A DNA stretch of 16,285 bases from CAZIQY01 sp964541605 (GTDB lineage: Bacteria; Desulfobacterota; Syntrophia; Syntrophales; UBA2185), in NCBI GenBank assembly GCA_964541605.1, contig CAZIQY010000064.1, forward strand, positions 1 through 16,285, written 5' to 3'. The number at the start of each line of letters is the position of its first letter. Positions within the stretch are counted from its first letter, which is position 1. Made by a program: the position numbers and the translations under genes. The notes beneath the pieces were generated by a model. The model did not search any database and was not told the DNA's origin. It saw only the letters and a program-made list of their open reading frames with translations. This document shows, in pieces, positions 6,969 to 15,697 of the stretch.

Positions 6969-7484
6969 ATGGAAACCCATCCTTCCAAATACCGCTACGA
7001 AATCTGGACACGGGCAGGATCGTGCACGATAGAGCTTGCCTTTGTTAATAACAATGCGGCACACATCAATATCGCTTCAGATGGAATGGGCTCTCACATG
7101 TTCTCATGCCTGCATCAATCGCTTTCGAAAAACCACGGTTTCCTGCGTGTAATAAAGATTGACGATATCGAAACAGGTGAGGAAATCTATGCTGAACCAT
7201 TTGTTGAGTATGGTGAAGACATTTATGGCCTGTATCTTTCGGTTTCGGGTTTTGAGGTGCCGGAGGTAGAGATTGTCTTTGAGTATATCAAGTTGCAGCA
7301 ATCCGAAATGCACATGTCAGGGGATCGCACTCTGGATAACATGAGATTTAAAGGGTCTGCCGAATGGATCGACACGTTTGACATGTTTCTTTTTCTTCTT
7401 CCATTGACGAATGTTCCGGAAGAAAGCGTCGTACACAATCTTATTTCAGGAATCGACAAGATAAAACTGACAAGCACTGATTGA
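6969..7484 (+). CDS. Hypothetical protein, 171 residues
   Basis: I do not recognise the family. The protein is soluble-looking, with no signal peptide or membrane helix. It has alternating beta-type segments (YRYEIWTRAGSCTIELAFV near the start, DIYGLYLSVSGFEVPEVEIVF at about 84-104) and a more helical end (WIDTFDMFLFLL, VVHNLISGIDKIK). The frame is intact and its stop is 29 bases before the MBL-fold gene on the same strand, so the two are probably co-transcribed. It is divergent from the S41-caspase operon across a 151-base shared promoter region. The ATG at 6969 lacks a ribosome-binding site and sits where transcription should begin. A later start is possible, but the sequence from residue 5 onward already looks like folded protein. 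Confidence 0.7.
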   Translation: METHPSKYRYEIWTRAGSCTIELAFVNNNAAHINIASDGMGSHMFSCLHQSLSKNHGFLRVIKIDDIETGEEIYAEPFVEYGEDIYGLYLSVSGFEVPEVEIVFEYIKLQQSEMHMSGDRTLDNMRFKGSAEWIDTFDMFLFLLPLTNVPEESVVHNLISGIDKIKLTSTD

Positions 7485-7513
7485 GAAAAATATAACGGAG
7501 GGCACATCAGGAA

Positions 7514-8374
7514 ATGCGCATCACGATTTTGTCGGAAAATTATACGCCTTTTTCATTGAAGCTCAGAGGAGAGCACGGATTCTGCGCCTTGATAGAAAAG
7601 GATGATATGCAATTCCTTTATGACACTGGACGTTTCGGAGCCTGCATCGATAACGCCGAAGCGATGAAGATCGATTTAACGAACGTCGGGAAAATATTAT
7701 TATCTCACGGCCATATAGATCATACCGGAGGAATCGAAAAAGTGCTGAAGACGATTGACCGCCCGGTTGACATCTATGCTCACCCGAAGATTTTCGAAAG
7801 CAAATTTATTGTTGGAGAACAATACAAAAAATCCTTTGGCAGGCAGGATGTATTTATCGGCATTCCATTTGACAGGCCGTACCTTGAAAAAATGCTCAAT
7901 GCAACTTTTCAACTGCAAAACGGATTTTCTGAAGTTACAAAAGGCGTCTGGCTCACAGGCGAAGTGCCTTTGAGCAACGAGGTTGAAAAGATTCCCGAGT
8001 CATTTCTGGTGGAAAGAGACGGCGTCATTGTGAAAGACGACTTTGCGGACGACAATTCCCTTTTGATAGATACGGATAATGGGCTCGTGGTTGTTCTGGG
8101 ATGTGCGCATCGGGGAATAGTCAATATACTGACATACGCAAAAAAAACGTTGAATAAAAATATCAGGGCCGTGATTGGAGGAACCCATTTGCACGATGCG
8201 TCAAAGACGCAGATTGCATTCGCCGGATCTTATTTAAAAGAGCTTTTTCAAAATGACGGGGTGGAACTGTTTGCACCCGCCCATTGTACAGGGATTAACA
8301 CGATCATTGATTTTTGTGCAGAATTCAAAGATATTACAAAGCCTGCATTCTGCGGGACGGTTTTTGAATTCTAA
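7514..8374 (+). CDS. MBL-fold metallohydrolase
   Basis: This 286-residue cytoplasmic protein has the metallo-beta-lactamase fold. Metal ligands are visible in the order expected: SHGHIDHTGG (64-73, with His65, His67, Asp69 and His70), GCAHRG (His199), GGTHLHDAS (His225, His227) and APAHCTG (His257). The opening ITILSEN, the DTG at 37-39 and the GCAHRG/GGTHL combination place it with the group often annotated as 7,8-dihydropterin-6-methyl-4-(beta-D-ribofuranosyl)aminobenzene-5'-phosphate synthase-like. Its real substrate is unknown. GGAGG at about 7498-7502 supports the ATG at 7514. The gene follows the unknown protein at 6969-7484 in an apparent two-gene operon and converges with the reductase gene 33 bases further on. 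Confidence 0.9.
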   Translation: MRITILSENYTPFSLKLRGEHGFCALIEKDDMQFLYDTGRFGACIDNAEAMKIDLTNVGKILLSHGHIDHTGGIEKVLKTIDRPVDIYAHPKIFESKFIVGEQYKKSFGRQDVFIGIPFDRPYLEKMLNATFQLQNGFSEVTKGVWLTGEVPLSNEVEKIPESFLVERDGVIVKDDFADDNSLLIDTDNGLVVVLGCAHRGIVNILTYAKKTLNKNIRAVIGGTHLHDASKTQIAFAGSYLKELFQNDGVELFAPAHCTGINTIIDFCAEFKDITKPAFCGTVFEF

Positions 8375-8407
8375 CCACCATTGCTTTTTATTGATAAAAA
8401 CCTCCCC

Positions 8408-9331
8408 TCAATATTGCGTTTTCAACTCCCGTGGCTTCAGCATTGCGTATGCAAACCGCATCACGGGCACAGGTACATGGTGTTGCATCCCTAAACGCAC
8501 CGTCGCACCAATCATGGATTCCAGTTCGGATGGTTTTCCGGATTCCACATCGCGCTGCATGGATGGTTTGATGCCCGGTTCACTGCTGTCGATAAAGGCA
8601 AGAGTTTTTTCTACCACATCGGCTTCAAGAGTCACGCCTTTTGCCTGAGCCAGTGCAGCCACTTCACTTATTGCCTCGGTCAGTACGGCGCGTGCTTCGG
8701 GCACATCACGGTAATCGCCGAACGTCATCCGCGTCAGGCTTCCCATGAGCATAACAGGTGCAATAAATACGAATTTCGTCCACAGGACTTTCAAGATATT
8801 GTCGCTCAATTCAACTGTTACACCCGCAGATTGAAGTGCGTTGTGAACGGCCTGGAGCCGCGTCGTCGTCCGTCCATTGAACTCGCCCAGCGCGATCCGG
8901 CGAAACTGGCTGTACTGGCCGATCACTCCCGGCGCCTCAACCGCCACGGAACACCACGTCGTACCGCCCAGCATGTGCTCCATCCCCACCACCGCGCCGA
9001 TGCGTTCTGCCGAATCTATGCCGTTCTGGAGAGAAACCACTGCTGTATCTTTACCGACCATCGGTTTGATCAATTGCGCCGCCTCGTCTGTGTGATAGGT
9101 TTTTGTCGTAAAAAGAACGACGTCCACGGATCCTGCTTCGGAGGGGTCATTGGTCGTTGCGGCCGGAAAAATTGTGAAGTCGCCATGGACACTCTTTACA
9201 ATCAAACCCTTCTCTCGAATGGCCTGAAGGTGCGCCCCGCGTGCGATGAAAATAACATCGTGACCGGCCCGGGCAAGCAACCCCCCATAATATCCTCCGA
9301 TACCCCCTGTACCCATAATGGCAAACTTCAT
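8408..9331 (-). CDS. Ketopantoate reductase family protein (2-dehydropantoate 2-reductase)
   Basis: This 307-residue protein would reduce 2-dehydropantoate to pantoate with NADPH in coenzyme A synthesis, or act on a related 2-oxo acid. The N-terminal Rossmann fold is clear: MKFAIMGTGGIGGYYGG, with the dinucleotide loop at 7-12. Lys77 in FTTKTYHT, LQNG (101-104), the catalytic lysine Lys186 in LWTKFVF, and SMQRDVESGKPSELESMIG (257-275) complete the family pattern. The start at 9331 is chosen because AAAGGAGGA (9345-9337) lies just before it and MKFAIMGTGG is the normal beginning. A longer in-frame start at 9391 would add 20 residues without family resemblance. It is a stand-alone gene, and paralogs in this family are often not the biosynthetic enzyme, so no panE symbol is given. 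Confidence 0.88.
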   Translation of the reverse strand: MKFAIMGTGGIGGYYGGLLARAGHDVIFIARGAHLQAIREKGLIVKSVHGDFTIFPAATTNDPSEAGSVDVVLFTTKTYHTDEAAQLIKPMVGKDTAVVSLQNGIDSAERIGAVVGMEHMLGGTTWCSVAVEAPGVIGQYSQFRRIALGEFNGRTTTRLQAVHNALQSAGVTVELSDNILKVLWTKFVFIAPVMLMGSLTRMTFGDYRDVPEARAVLTEAISEVAALAQAKGVTLEADVVEKTLAFIDSSEPGIKPSMQRDVESGKPSELESMIGATVRLGMQHHVPVPVMRFAYAMLKPRELKTQY

Positions 9332-9482
9332 ATAGTCCTCCTTTAGAATACAATTATTTAGGCTTGCATGACTGCATCTACAAGTCCTCACCTTATGACA
9401 AACGCATGAACTGTGAATTACCGATCGAAATGTTCAATCGTTGGTAATAAGAAAAAGTTTCTCTCGATATAGAGCAATTATC

Positions 9483-11798
9483 CTATCTCACCTTTCCAAT
9501 CGGGAAAGTTTGTCCGCTGATCGAGATTGTCGGATACTGGGCTTTCTTGAATATTTTCTCAGCCAGAGTGGGCACTTCATTGTCCACATAATCCGCAAGC
9601 TCCGTCGTTTTCACATAACCGGTGTTTCCCTTGTCTGCCTTGCCTTTCAATCCTTCGGCCAGTACGTAGGTAAACAATCCATGCCCCTGATAGCCTTCCA
9701 GCGCTTCCTGGATAGAAGTTGATGCCGAAAGAATGGTCGATCCCACCGCCCGGCTCAATATCTTCATCGCGGTGTCCTCGCTCATGCCACGCGTCAGCAT
9801 GGCCACCTGGATGGCCTCACCCAAAGCACCCGCATTGCAGGTGTCGATGATGATCAGTTTCTTTGTGGCAGGGATATTACTGATAAGTTCCTTGAATACC
9901 GACTGACCAATGGCGTCGGTCTTGAGTCTTTCTGTCCGTGTTGATCCTACATTCGAGGTGATGAGAAAATATTCTCCGTCGTCAACGGTTCCGTGGCTTG
10001 CCACATACAAAACAAACAAGTCGTCCGGATTTAATGATTTCATGGTTTTGAGTTCTTTCAGGATATTTTCCCTTGTCGTTTCTTCCCTGGAAGAGAGTGT
10101 TTTAACCTCTACCTTTTCAAAAAGAGCGGTGGCGCCTCTTCTCAGAGTATTGCCAAATAGTGCGGCGTCGGCCGCGGCATAATTAAGTTGCAGTTTGGGA
10201 TTCTTGTAGTTATTGATGCCGATCACCAGCGCATATAGCGATGGTCTGACGATTGTCTTGAATGATGCTGCAATTTCCTGGACGGCATCCGAGCTCTGCA
10301 TGGTGTTGTCGGCATTGAAGGCAATGGCTCTGACGGCATTCAATCCCGGAGAAAGTTTCAGTCTATATGTTTTATGGAGTTCCCTCTGATTAGTTGCGAC
10401 AACTTTCACGCCTCTTGCACTGTCCAGCATCACTGCCGAGCCGTTGAGATATAGACGGACATCGCCGATCCCACCTCCGGTATCGGTAATTTTTAAATTA
10501 ACGGTTGTTTCATTTTTATCCGTGCTTTTAGGTGTATCGACAATTGTTACCACGGGAGGCGGTTTGACATCGGCTACTTTTTTGAGTTCCTTCAAAGACC
10601 CGCCGGAAAGGGCAACCTGGACAAGATCGGGACGAAAAAAACTCTCCCGCAACTGCTCGGTGCTGTATTCCTTGCCGCCGACTGTAACGCTGAGATACTG
10701 ATCGCCTTTAGGAGAGGACGTATAATAGCCATTGGGTGTCGTTATGATCCATTCATCGTCATCAAAGGCAATCATGGAAGCGAGTTCTTCTCCCGTAGCT
10801 ATATCCCAGATTCTTACAGAAGCGTCTCCAGCAGATATGATATGCTTGCCATTAGGGGAAAATTTAGCTGAAGCTCCCATTCCGGTATGTCCGGCAAGAA
10901 CTTTCCATTGCGTTCCTGATGCTAAATCCCAGATTATTATTTTGCTATCACCATCCGCAGATAAGGCATATTTGCCATCCTGCGAAAAAGCTACGGACCG
11001 AATTCCATCAGGACCCGAATGACCGACGAATTTCTTTATTTCAGTTAAATTGTTTACATTCCACAATCTGACGATATCATCATCCCCGCCAGACAAGGCA
11101 TATTTACCATCAGAAGAAAAAGTAATAACTTTTACACCAGCCCTTCCTAAAAATTTATAACCCTGCTCACTTCCTACTACTGTTTTTATAGATTCCCCCG
11201 TCGATGCATTCCATAAAGTCATATTAAAGCCACCGCTGGATAAGACATATTTCCCATCTGGTGAATAGGCAAAAGCAAAAGCTAAATAAGGATTGGGGCT
11301 TAATCTAAGCTCTCTGATTTTCCGACCTGTTGACACATCAAATATTTTCGTGCCCGATCTGCTTCCACATAAAAAAAATCTTCCATCCGGTGAAAAAGTC
11401 ATAGAGAAATTCTCGGAATTCTCAAAAGTCATTATTTCTTGTCTTGTGGCCAAATCCCAAAGTTTTGTCCCTTTGTTGTCAGCGGAAACAAAATATTTTC
11501 CATCAGGCGATAAAGCCATCCTCGGCACCATCCCCGCAAAACCTCGTTGTTTATTGATGAAAGTATGAATTCTTTCCCCGCGAAGAATATCCCAGAGGAT
11601 AAAAGATTCAAGACCGCTTGCTAAAACATACCGGCCATCCGGGAAAACACCTACTTGTAATAACATCTGAGCTCTTGTTTTTATTTCTCGGGATATACCA
11701 GCACTCGTTCCGGTAAGAACGGGTTTTTGCAATGCAAGTGCGCAGGACGAAAGAAAAATCATGAGGCAAATAGAAAAAAATATTCTATAAACAATCAT
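9483..11798 (-). CDS. WD40-repeat caspase-like (C14) lipoprotein
   Basis: This 771-residue protein has a lipoprotein signal peptide with lipobox LSSC (Cys19), so it should be anchored in a membrane facing the periplasm. Residues about 45-340 carry WD40-type repeats, each with SPDGKY followed by LWD or IWD, probably six or seven blades. Residues about 345-400 (WIITTPNGYY, EQLRESFFRPDLV) are the spacer often seen after WD40 in bacterial caspase proteins. Residues about 413-510 look like an Ig-like beta sandwich. Residues about 517-771 are the C14 domain, with His602 in YVASHGTV and Cys654 in IIDTCNAG. GGAGG (11810-11806) precedes the ATG at 11798. It is the last gene of the minus-strand protease cluster, 18 bases after a broken paralog. 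The propeller probably recognises a partner or substrate; this is inference. Confidence 0.92.
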   Translation of the reverse strand: MIVYRIFFSICLMIFLSSCALALQKPVLTGTSAGISREIKTRAQMLLQVGVFPDGRYVLASGLESFILWDILRGERIHTFINKQRGFAGMVPRMALSPDGKYFVSADNKGTKLWDLATRQEIMTFENSENFSMTFSPDGRFFLCGSRSGTKIFDVSTGRKIRELRLSPNPYLAFAFAYSPDGKYVLSSGGFNMTLWNASTGESIKTVVGSEQGYKFLGRAGVKVITFSSDGKYALSGGDDDIVRLWNVNNLTEIKKFVGHSGPDGIRSVAFSQDGKYALSADGDSKIIIWDLASGTQWKVLAGHTGMGASAKFSPNGKHIISAGDASVRIWDIATGEELASMIAFDDDEWIITTPNGYYTSSPKGDQYLSVTVGGKEYSTEQLRESFFRPDLVQVALSGGSLKELKKVADVKPPPVVTIVDTPKSTDKNETTVNLKITDTGGGIGDVRLYLNGSAVMLDSARGVKVVATNQRELHKTYRLKLSPGLNAVRAIAFNADNTMQSSDAVQEIAASFKTIVRPSLYALVIGINNYKNPKLQLNYAAADAALFGNTLRRGATALFEKVEVKTLSSREETTRENILKELKTMKSLNPDDLFVLYVASHGTVDDGEYFLITSNVGSTRTERLKTDAIGQSVFKELISNIPATKKLIIIDTCNAGALGEAIQVAMLTRGMSEDTAMKILSRAVGSTILSASTSIQEALEGYQGHGLFTYVLAEGLKGKADKGNTGYVKTTELADYVDNEVPTLAEKIFKKAQYPTISISGQTFPIGKVR

Positions 11799-11816
11799 AC
11801 ATCAACCTCCGAATGT

Positions 11817-12624
11817 TTATTGCAATTTATACAGTGGACTATCCTTCCCAAAATTAATAATCAATGGAGTCTGGCTGTGGCCGATCTGCTTAGAGATATT
11901 CGACGTTATCTTCTTGGAATATTCACCCAATCCGACGATACTGACCTTGCCGTCTTTGTATTTATCTGCCTCTTTATTATTGTTCAATCCGTCCAGTAAG
12001 GTGTACGTGAAAAGACCGTTTCCTTTATGCATTCCATATAGTCATATCTCTGCCACCGGTTAATATATATTTCCCATCAGGGGAATACACAGCCGAAAAA
12101 ACACTACTTTGCGTCCTAAAATCTCTAATTTCTCTTCCTGTTTTAACATCAAAGCTTTTCATTATTGGCGGTTTCCTTGTAAATAAACCTCCACCAAGCC
12201 CTCCGCCACACAAAAATTGTTTTCCGTCCGGGGAGAAAGCTATAGCGTCAAACCTATCATCTTCATAAAATGACATTATTTCCTGTCTCGATATTAAATC
12301 CCACAGCTTTGTTCCACTGCAACCAGAAGCAAAATACTTCCCATCGGGCGAAAAAGCGACCCGTATAACCGGACTCTTGTGCATTTTATGATTGAACGTT
12401 TGTACTTTTTTCCCTTGCTGAATATCCCATAGTATAAAAGAACCGAACCCTCCGGATAAGACGTACCGTCCATCTGGAGAAACATCTATTTTCATTACTA
12501 TCGGCGCTTTTTTCTTAATGGCCATAGACATATCGGAAATTTTCGAAGTCAAAACAGGTGTTGCTGCACATGAAGAAGGAAAAACGGCAAGACACACCGT
12601 CAATATTATCCGATAAGCAAACAT
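11817..12624 (-). pseudogene. Broken WD40-caspase lipoprotein paralog with a large internal deletion
   Basis: From 12624 to 12025 the frame gives a 199-residue protein aligning with the N-terminus of the intact neighbour: signal peptide with Cys19, then SPDGKY WD40 units ending GRDMTIWNA. It stops where the neighbour continues WNASTGES. The next frame, from ATG 12032 to 11817, encodes KGNGLFTYTLLDGL and the last 65 or so residues of a caspase domain, matching about residues 703-771 of the neighbour. About 500 codons, including both catalytic residues, are missing, and the two parts are out of frame. The start at 12624 (GGGGGAA upstream) fits the paralog better than the ATG at 12636. The lipobox has Pro at -3 instead of Leu. 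The WD40 part may still be translated. An active protease cannot be. Confidence 0.88.
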
Positions 12625-12785
12625 TGTTTCCCCCATATCAGAAACCCCCGCTCTCTTTTGAAAAATGTGGCTTCAGTAAATCAGTTCATAATGACCTGTA
12701 TGGGGTATGATCATAAGTGAATCTTTATCATACCGTTGGGTCGATTTTGATTTTACTCCGGCAGTTTCTCCAGATTGCCTTTCTG

Positions 12786-12902
12786 TTACTTCGTTTCTTC
12801 AATGGTGGAGGGAATTTCCGAATCAGGCGCCCTTTTGACACAGCCATACGAGAAAGTAACCAGTAGAATAACAATCATCAGGCAAATGGCCATTCGTTTC
12901 AT
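12786..12902 (-). CDS. Tiny lipoprotein, 38 residues (copy B)
   Basis: An ATG at 12902, preceded by GGAAAGGAGACACGAT, encodes MKRMAICLMIVILLVTF, then SYGC (Cys21), then VKRAPDSEIPSTIEETK and a TAA. Two basic residues, a hydrophobic stretch and a Gly-Cys form a lipoprotein signal. The mature peptide would have about 18 residues with a basic start and an acidic tail. A homologous gene at 15698-15817 shares the ribosome-binding region and SYGCVKRAP, which strongly supports this as a real gene. It lies between the TPR-CHAT gene (stop 96 bases upstream) and the broken WD40-caspase gene. Function is unknown; a partner, tether or regulator of the neighbouring proteases is inference. Positions 12637-12785 hold no gene I can support. 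Confidence 0.75.
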   Translation of the reverse strand: MKRMAICLMIVILLVTFSYGCVKRAPDSEIPSTIEETK

Positions 12903-12998
12903 ATCGTGTCTCCTTTCCAGCAATCATTTGTTCAAAGTTTACAATTCCCCATACAACGACAGCGCCCGTATCCTGCCCACTGTATGGCCTCTTCAAGA

Positions 12999-15272
12999 TT
13001 ATATACCACTCCCCGTCAGTACAAATGCCGCCCAATAATAAGGGTGAGGATATTGTTTTTTAAGTTGAAGTTGAGCGTTTCGGAGAGCTTCATCTTTGCC
13101 CATGCTTTTACGATTTTGGTAAAAATCTACCATCAAATCGCGTGTGGCCTGATCGTCAACCTGCCACAAGCTGGAGATCAGCGAATGTACACCTGCATAA
13201 AGGAAACCGCGCGTAAAGCCGATGATATCATCTCCTTTCGCGATTTTTCCCAGTGCCGTTTCGCAAGCGCTCAAGGTCACCAGATCCGCATTCAGGGACA
13301 AATTATAGAGGTCGGAAGCTTTCAAAACACCGTCATTATTCTTGTCCGCGGCCAGCAACAGTGCAGAGTGAAGCGGCTGATCCGGGTCGAAAGTTCCATG
13401 AACAGCCAGATGAATGATCGGAAACCTGCCGCCATGAATTTTCAGACTTGTTTCCGTTGCTTCGGAGCGAAGAAGTACTTTGGAGCCGGGCAATATTCTC
13501 CCGACGGCTAAAGCTTCCTCTCCAGCGAATCTCAAATCGTATTTGGGGTCACCCAGTCGGGGATTGCCCAGAATTAACGCAGAAGTTGCTGAGGGTACTT
13601 TTGTATCCGATTCCAGGATAGTTAAGACACTGGCGCTGGGTAAAATCCGGATGCTATAACGGTCAATCAGGAAACGATTGCCATCGGCCAGGGCCGCAAA
13701 GGACAGATAGTGCAGGGCGCCATGGGGCACAATAATTAACTTCTTTGTTTTAACGGCGGCGTTAACCGGCACAAAGAGGCTTCGATAGAGACTCTGAGCG
13801 TACTGTTTGTACGTGCCGGCGGTGTTTATAATGATGGTCTTGCGCAAGTCGTCGATATCTTTTTCCAAATGATCGGCAGTAAGCTTTTGGGCTGAAATGC
13901 CCTGCTTCGTTAATACGAAAGCATGCCAGTTATTGCCGGTAAAATAATATTCAACCAGGGTTTCGTCCGGGCCTAATTTATTTTGAATCTCGGCAATATC
14001 CGGCGCATTGACGGAAACCAGTGCAGCCACTTCGGGCGCCTGCTCCCGCAAATCTTTTCTCAGAGCCAAAACAACGGAGCGCTTTTTTGTTTGTGCTTCT
14101 TTATCGCCGGCAGATGCGACACTGGATAAATCATTTTCCAGTGTCGCTATTTGGGTCAATGTCGTCCTGATCTGCTTGCCGGAATCGTTGTGAACGGCAA
14201 TATTTTTTTGCGAGGCAAGTAAATCCACCAGCGCCCGCGATTTAGCCCTTTCCACATAAGAAAAAGCTTCCGCCGGACGGCCTTGAGTCAGCAGCAGGTC
14301 CGCCAGGAGTCCATAGACTTCCTGTTTGTCGCCGACAAAACCAATGCGCCCGGCTTCGGTATTAATCGAGGAACGACCCTTTTCAATGACATCAATCGCT
14401 TTTTTGAGCATCTCTTCGGCTGTTTTTGTCTGGCCTTCGGCCAGAGCGATTTTTGAACGGTCCAAAAGAACCAACCAGTATATGCCGCCGATTTGCTCGA
14501 TTTGCGGGTGCCCTAAAAGTTTATCGTATACTTCTTTGGCTTCTTTCACTTTGCCGGTTTCATAAAGGCTTTTAGCGAAAATGAACATTTTTGGTATCTC
14601 GATAAAAGTCGTGTCAAACACGATACTGATCAGCCAGTCGACCTTTGCGTCGGGATTTCTGATGGCCGCGAGGGCCTGAGGGTAATCTTTCAATGCTATA
14701 TAAATGCGGGATAGTGATTCGTATTTCCATGCGTAATAGGTAGACTCAGACATGCTTTCCAGAAGCCTGATCGCCTTGCGGGCACCTTTCGTGTCTCCCG
14801 TCAGGGCCATAGAAACGCCCAATAATTCACAAGTGTCGATAAATCGCACATCACTGCGATTTGCACCTTTTGAATTAAGCATTTTTAAAGCCAGCTTTCC
14901 TTCGATAACAGCCTTTTGTGGCTCACCGAGATCCAGATAAATGCCACCCCGTAAAATCTGGGGATAAACGCTGTAGTCGTTTTCAAAAATACTTTTATCT
15001 CCCTTATCAATCCGCTTTTGCAGTAGGTCGATTGTGGTAAGCGCTTTACTGTAGCTACGCGTTTCCTTATAAGCGAGAGCCAGTACATAGAGCGGCATCG
15101 GGGGCAGATCCTCGCCTTTATCTATTCTGGGTTGGAGCATATTGATTATCTCGTGCATCTGCTGTTTTTGCGCATAACTGGCTACTTTGTTACCATCAGA
15201 AAACGAGAATCCAACAAGGAAACAGGAAAGAGGCAAAAGGATAAGAAGGACATAGGAACGCTTGTTTTTCAT
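12999..15272 (-). CDS. Exported TPR-CHAT protease
   Basis: This is a 757-residue clan-CD cysteine protease homolog. An N-terminal hydrophobic segment (about 6-23) serves as a signal peptide or anchor; Cys17 lacks a good lipobox. Residues about 35-350 are helical TPR-like repeats, for example LALAYKETRSYSKALTTIDLL and LLADLLLTQGRPAEAFSYVERAKS. Residues about 430-757 form a CHAT domain with LIIVPHGALHYLSFAAL (512-528), catalytic His625 in IIHLAVHGTF and Cys670 in VTLSACETALG, ending YYWAAFVLTGSG as in the family. CHAT proteins include the TPR-CHAT protease of type III-E CRISPR effectors and separase relatives, but here it is exported and no CRISPR array is present. The start at 15272 has AGGAGGA 8 bases upstream; an upstream frame start at 15368 adds no signal-like sequence. 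Confidence 0.92.
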   Translation of the reverse strand: MKNKRSYVLLILLPLSCFLVGFSFSDGNKVASYAQKQQMHEIINMLQPRIDKGEDLPPMPLYVLALAYKETRSYSKALTTIDLLQKRIDKGDKSIFENDYSVYPQILRGGIYLDLGEPQKAVIEGKLALKMLNSKGANRSDVRFIDTCELLGVSMALTGDTKGARKAIRLLESMSESTYYAWKYESLSRIYIALKDYPQALAAIRNPDAKVDWLISIVFDTTFIEIPKMFIFAKSLYETGKVKEAKEVYDKLLGHPQIEQIGGIYWLVLLDRSKIALAEGQTKTAEEMLKKAIDVIEKGRSSINTEAGRIGFVGDKQEVYGLLADLLLTQGRPAEAFSYVERAKSRALVDLLASQKNIAVHNDSGKQIRTTLTQIATLENDLSSVASAGDKEAQTKKRSVVLALRKDLREQAPEVAALVSVNAPDIAEIQNKLGPDETLVEYYFTGNNWHAFVLTKQGISAQKLTADHLEKDIDDLRKTIIINTAGTYKQYAQSLYRSLFVPVNAAVKTKKLIIVPHGALHYLSFAALADGNRFLIDRYSIRILPSASVLTILESDTKVPSATSALILGNPRLGDPKYDLRFAGEEALAVGRILPGSKVLLRSEATETSLKIHGGRFPIIHLAVHGTFDPDQPLHSALLLAADKNNDGVLKASDLYNLSLNADLVTLSACETALGKIAKGDDIIGFTRGFLYAGVHSLISSLWQVDDQATRDLMVDFYQNRKSMGKDEALRNAQLQLKKQYPHPYYWAAFVLTGSGI

Positions 15273-15385
15273 AGCAGTCTTCCTCCTAAGCAGGACAATC
15301 ACTAATATTTGTGACCATGCATTGCTCTTTAAACAACCTAAACAGATGCTCCAGTTAGTTGTCGGCACAACGCCCCAAGCCCCGT

Positions 15386-15414
15386 GTTATATGGACATAA
15401 AGAGCACATTGCAA
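15386..15414 (-). promoter_or_regulatory. Candidate promoter for the TPR-CHAT gene
   Basis: The minus strand has TTGCAA (15414-15409), 17 bases, and TATAAC (15391-15386). This would start transcription near 15379 and give a leader of about 107 bases. It would let the TPR-CHAT gene be expressed apart from the lipoprotein and caspase upstream, from which a palindromic element separates it. The remaining bases between 15273 and 15487 hold no gene I can support. Confidence 0.4.
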
Positions 15415-15487
15415 AGCAACAATGATGCTAACGGAAAAACAAAGGCTGTTTTTGTTTTCTCTTGGCAAATTTTATTGTTGACAAACC

Positions 15488-15674
15488 CGTAAAAAGTCAT
15501 GAAATCGTCATTCCGGCGAATCCTGGATCAAGTCCGGGACAGGCGCCGGAATCCAGACGTCGTCCCGGCGTAGGCCGGGAACCAGTCCTTTATACACTGG
15601 ATTCCCCCGTATCAGGTACGGGGCAGGCTTATCAAGCGCGGAATGACAAAAAAAAGAATTTTTGACTTTTTACG
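15488..15674. mobile_element. MITE-like palindromic element, 187 bp
   Basis: Perfect 12-base terminal inverted repeats, CGTAAAAAGTCA (15488-15499) and TGACTTTTTACG (15663-15674), enclose a second pair, GTCATTCC (15507-15514) and GGAATGAC (15640-15647). Inside these are further hairpins: GGAATCCAG with CTGGATTCC, CCCGGC with GCCGGG, and CCCCGTA with TACGGGG. It has no coding capacity. Repeats with GTCATTCCGGCG ends are very abundant in related genomes. No clear target-site duplication is visible. It lies between the tiny lipoprotein A and the TPR-CHAT gene. Confidence 0.65.
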
Positions 15675-15697
15675 AACACGTCATTGTTGGTTTGTTA

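Noticed and set aside
8385..8400. TTTTTA-TTGA-TAAAAA as a bidirectional terminator between the MBL and reductase genes
   Set aside because: The stem is only six A-T pairs and would be very weak. The position between convergent genes is suggestive but not enough to annotate.
9460..9482. Short CTCT/AGAG stem with a T-rich tail after the WD40-caspase gene as a terminator
   Set aside because: Four-base arms and an interrupted T-run are within chance expectation.
12650..12785. Reading frame ending MIIPHTGHYELIY after lipoprotein copy B
   Set aside because: It is in a different frame with a stop upstream and no good start. The lipoprotein end is confirmed by copy A, so a frameshifted extension is unlikely.
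12939..12986. CCATACA/TGTATGG inverted repeat after the TPR-CHAT gene
   Set aside because: Seven-base arms with a long unpaired loop and no T-run do not make a convincing terminator or operator.
12999..15272. Craspase-like CRISPR protease partner
   Set aside because: The TPR-CHAT layout is similar, but the protein has an export signal and the window contains no CRISPR array or cas gene.
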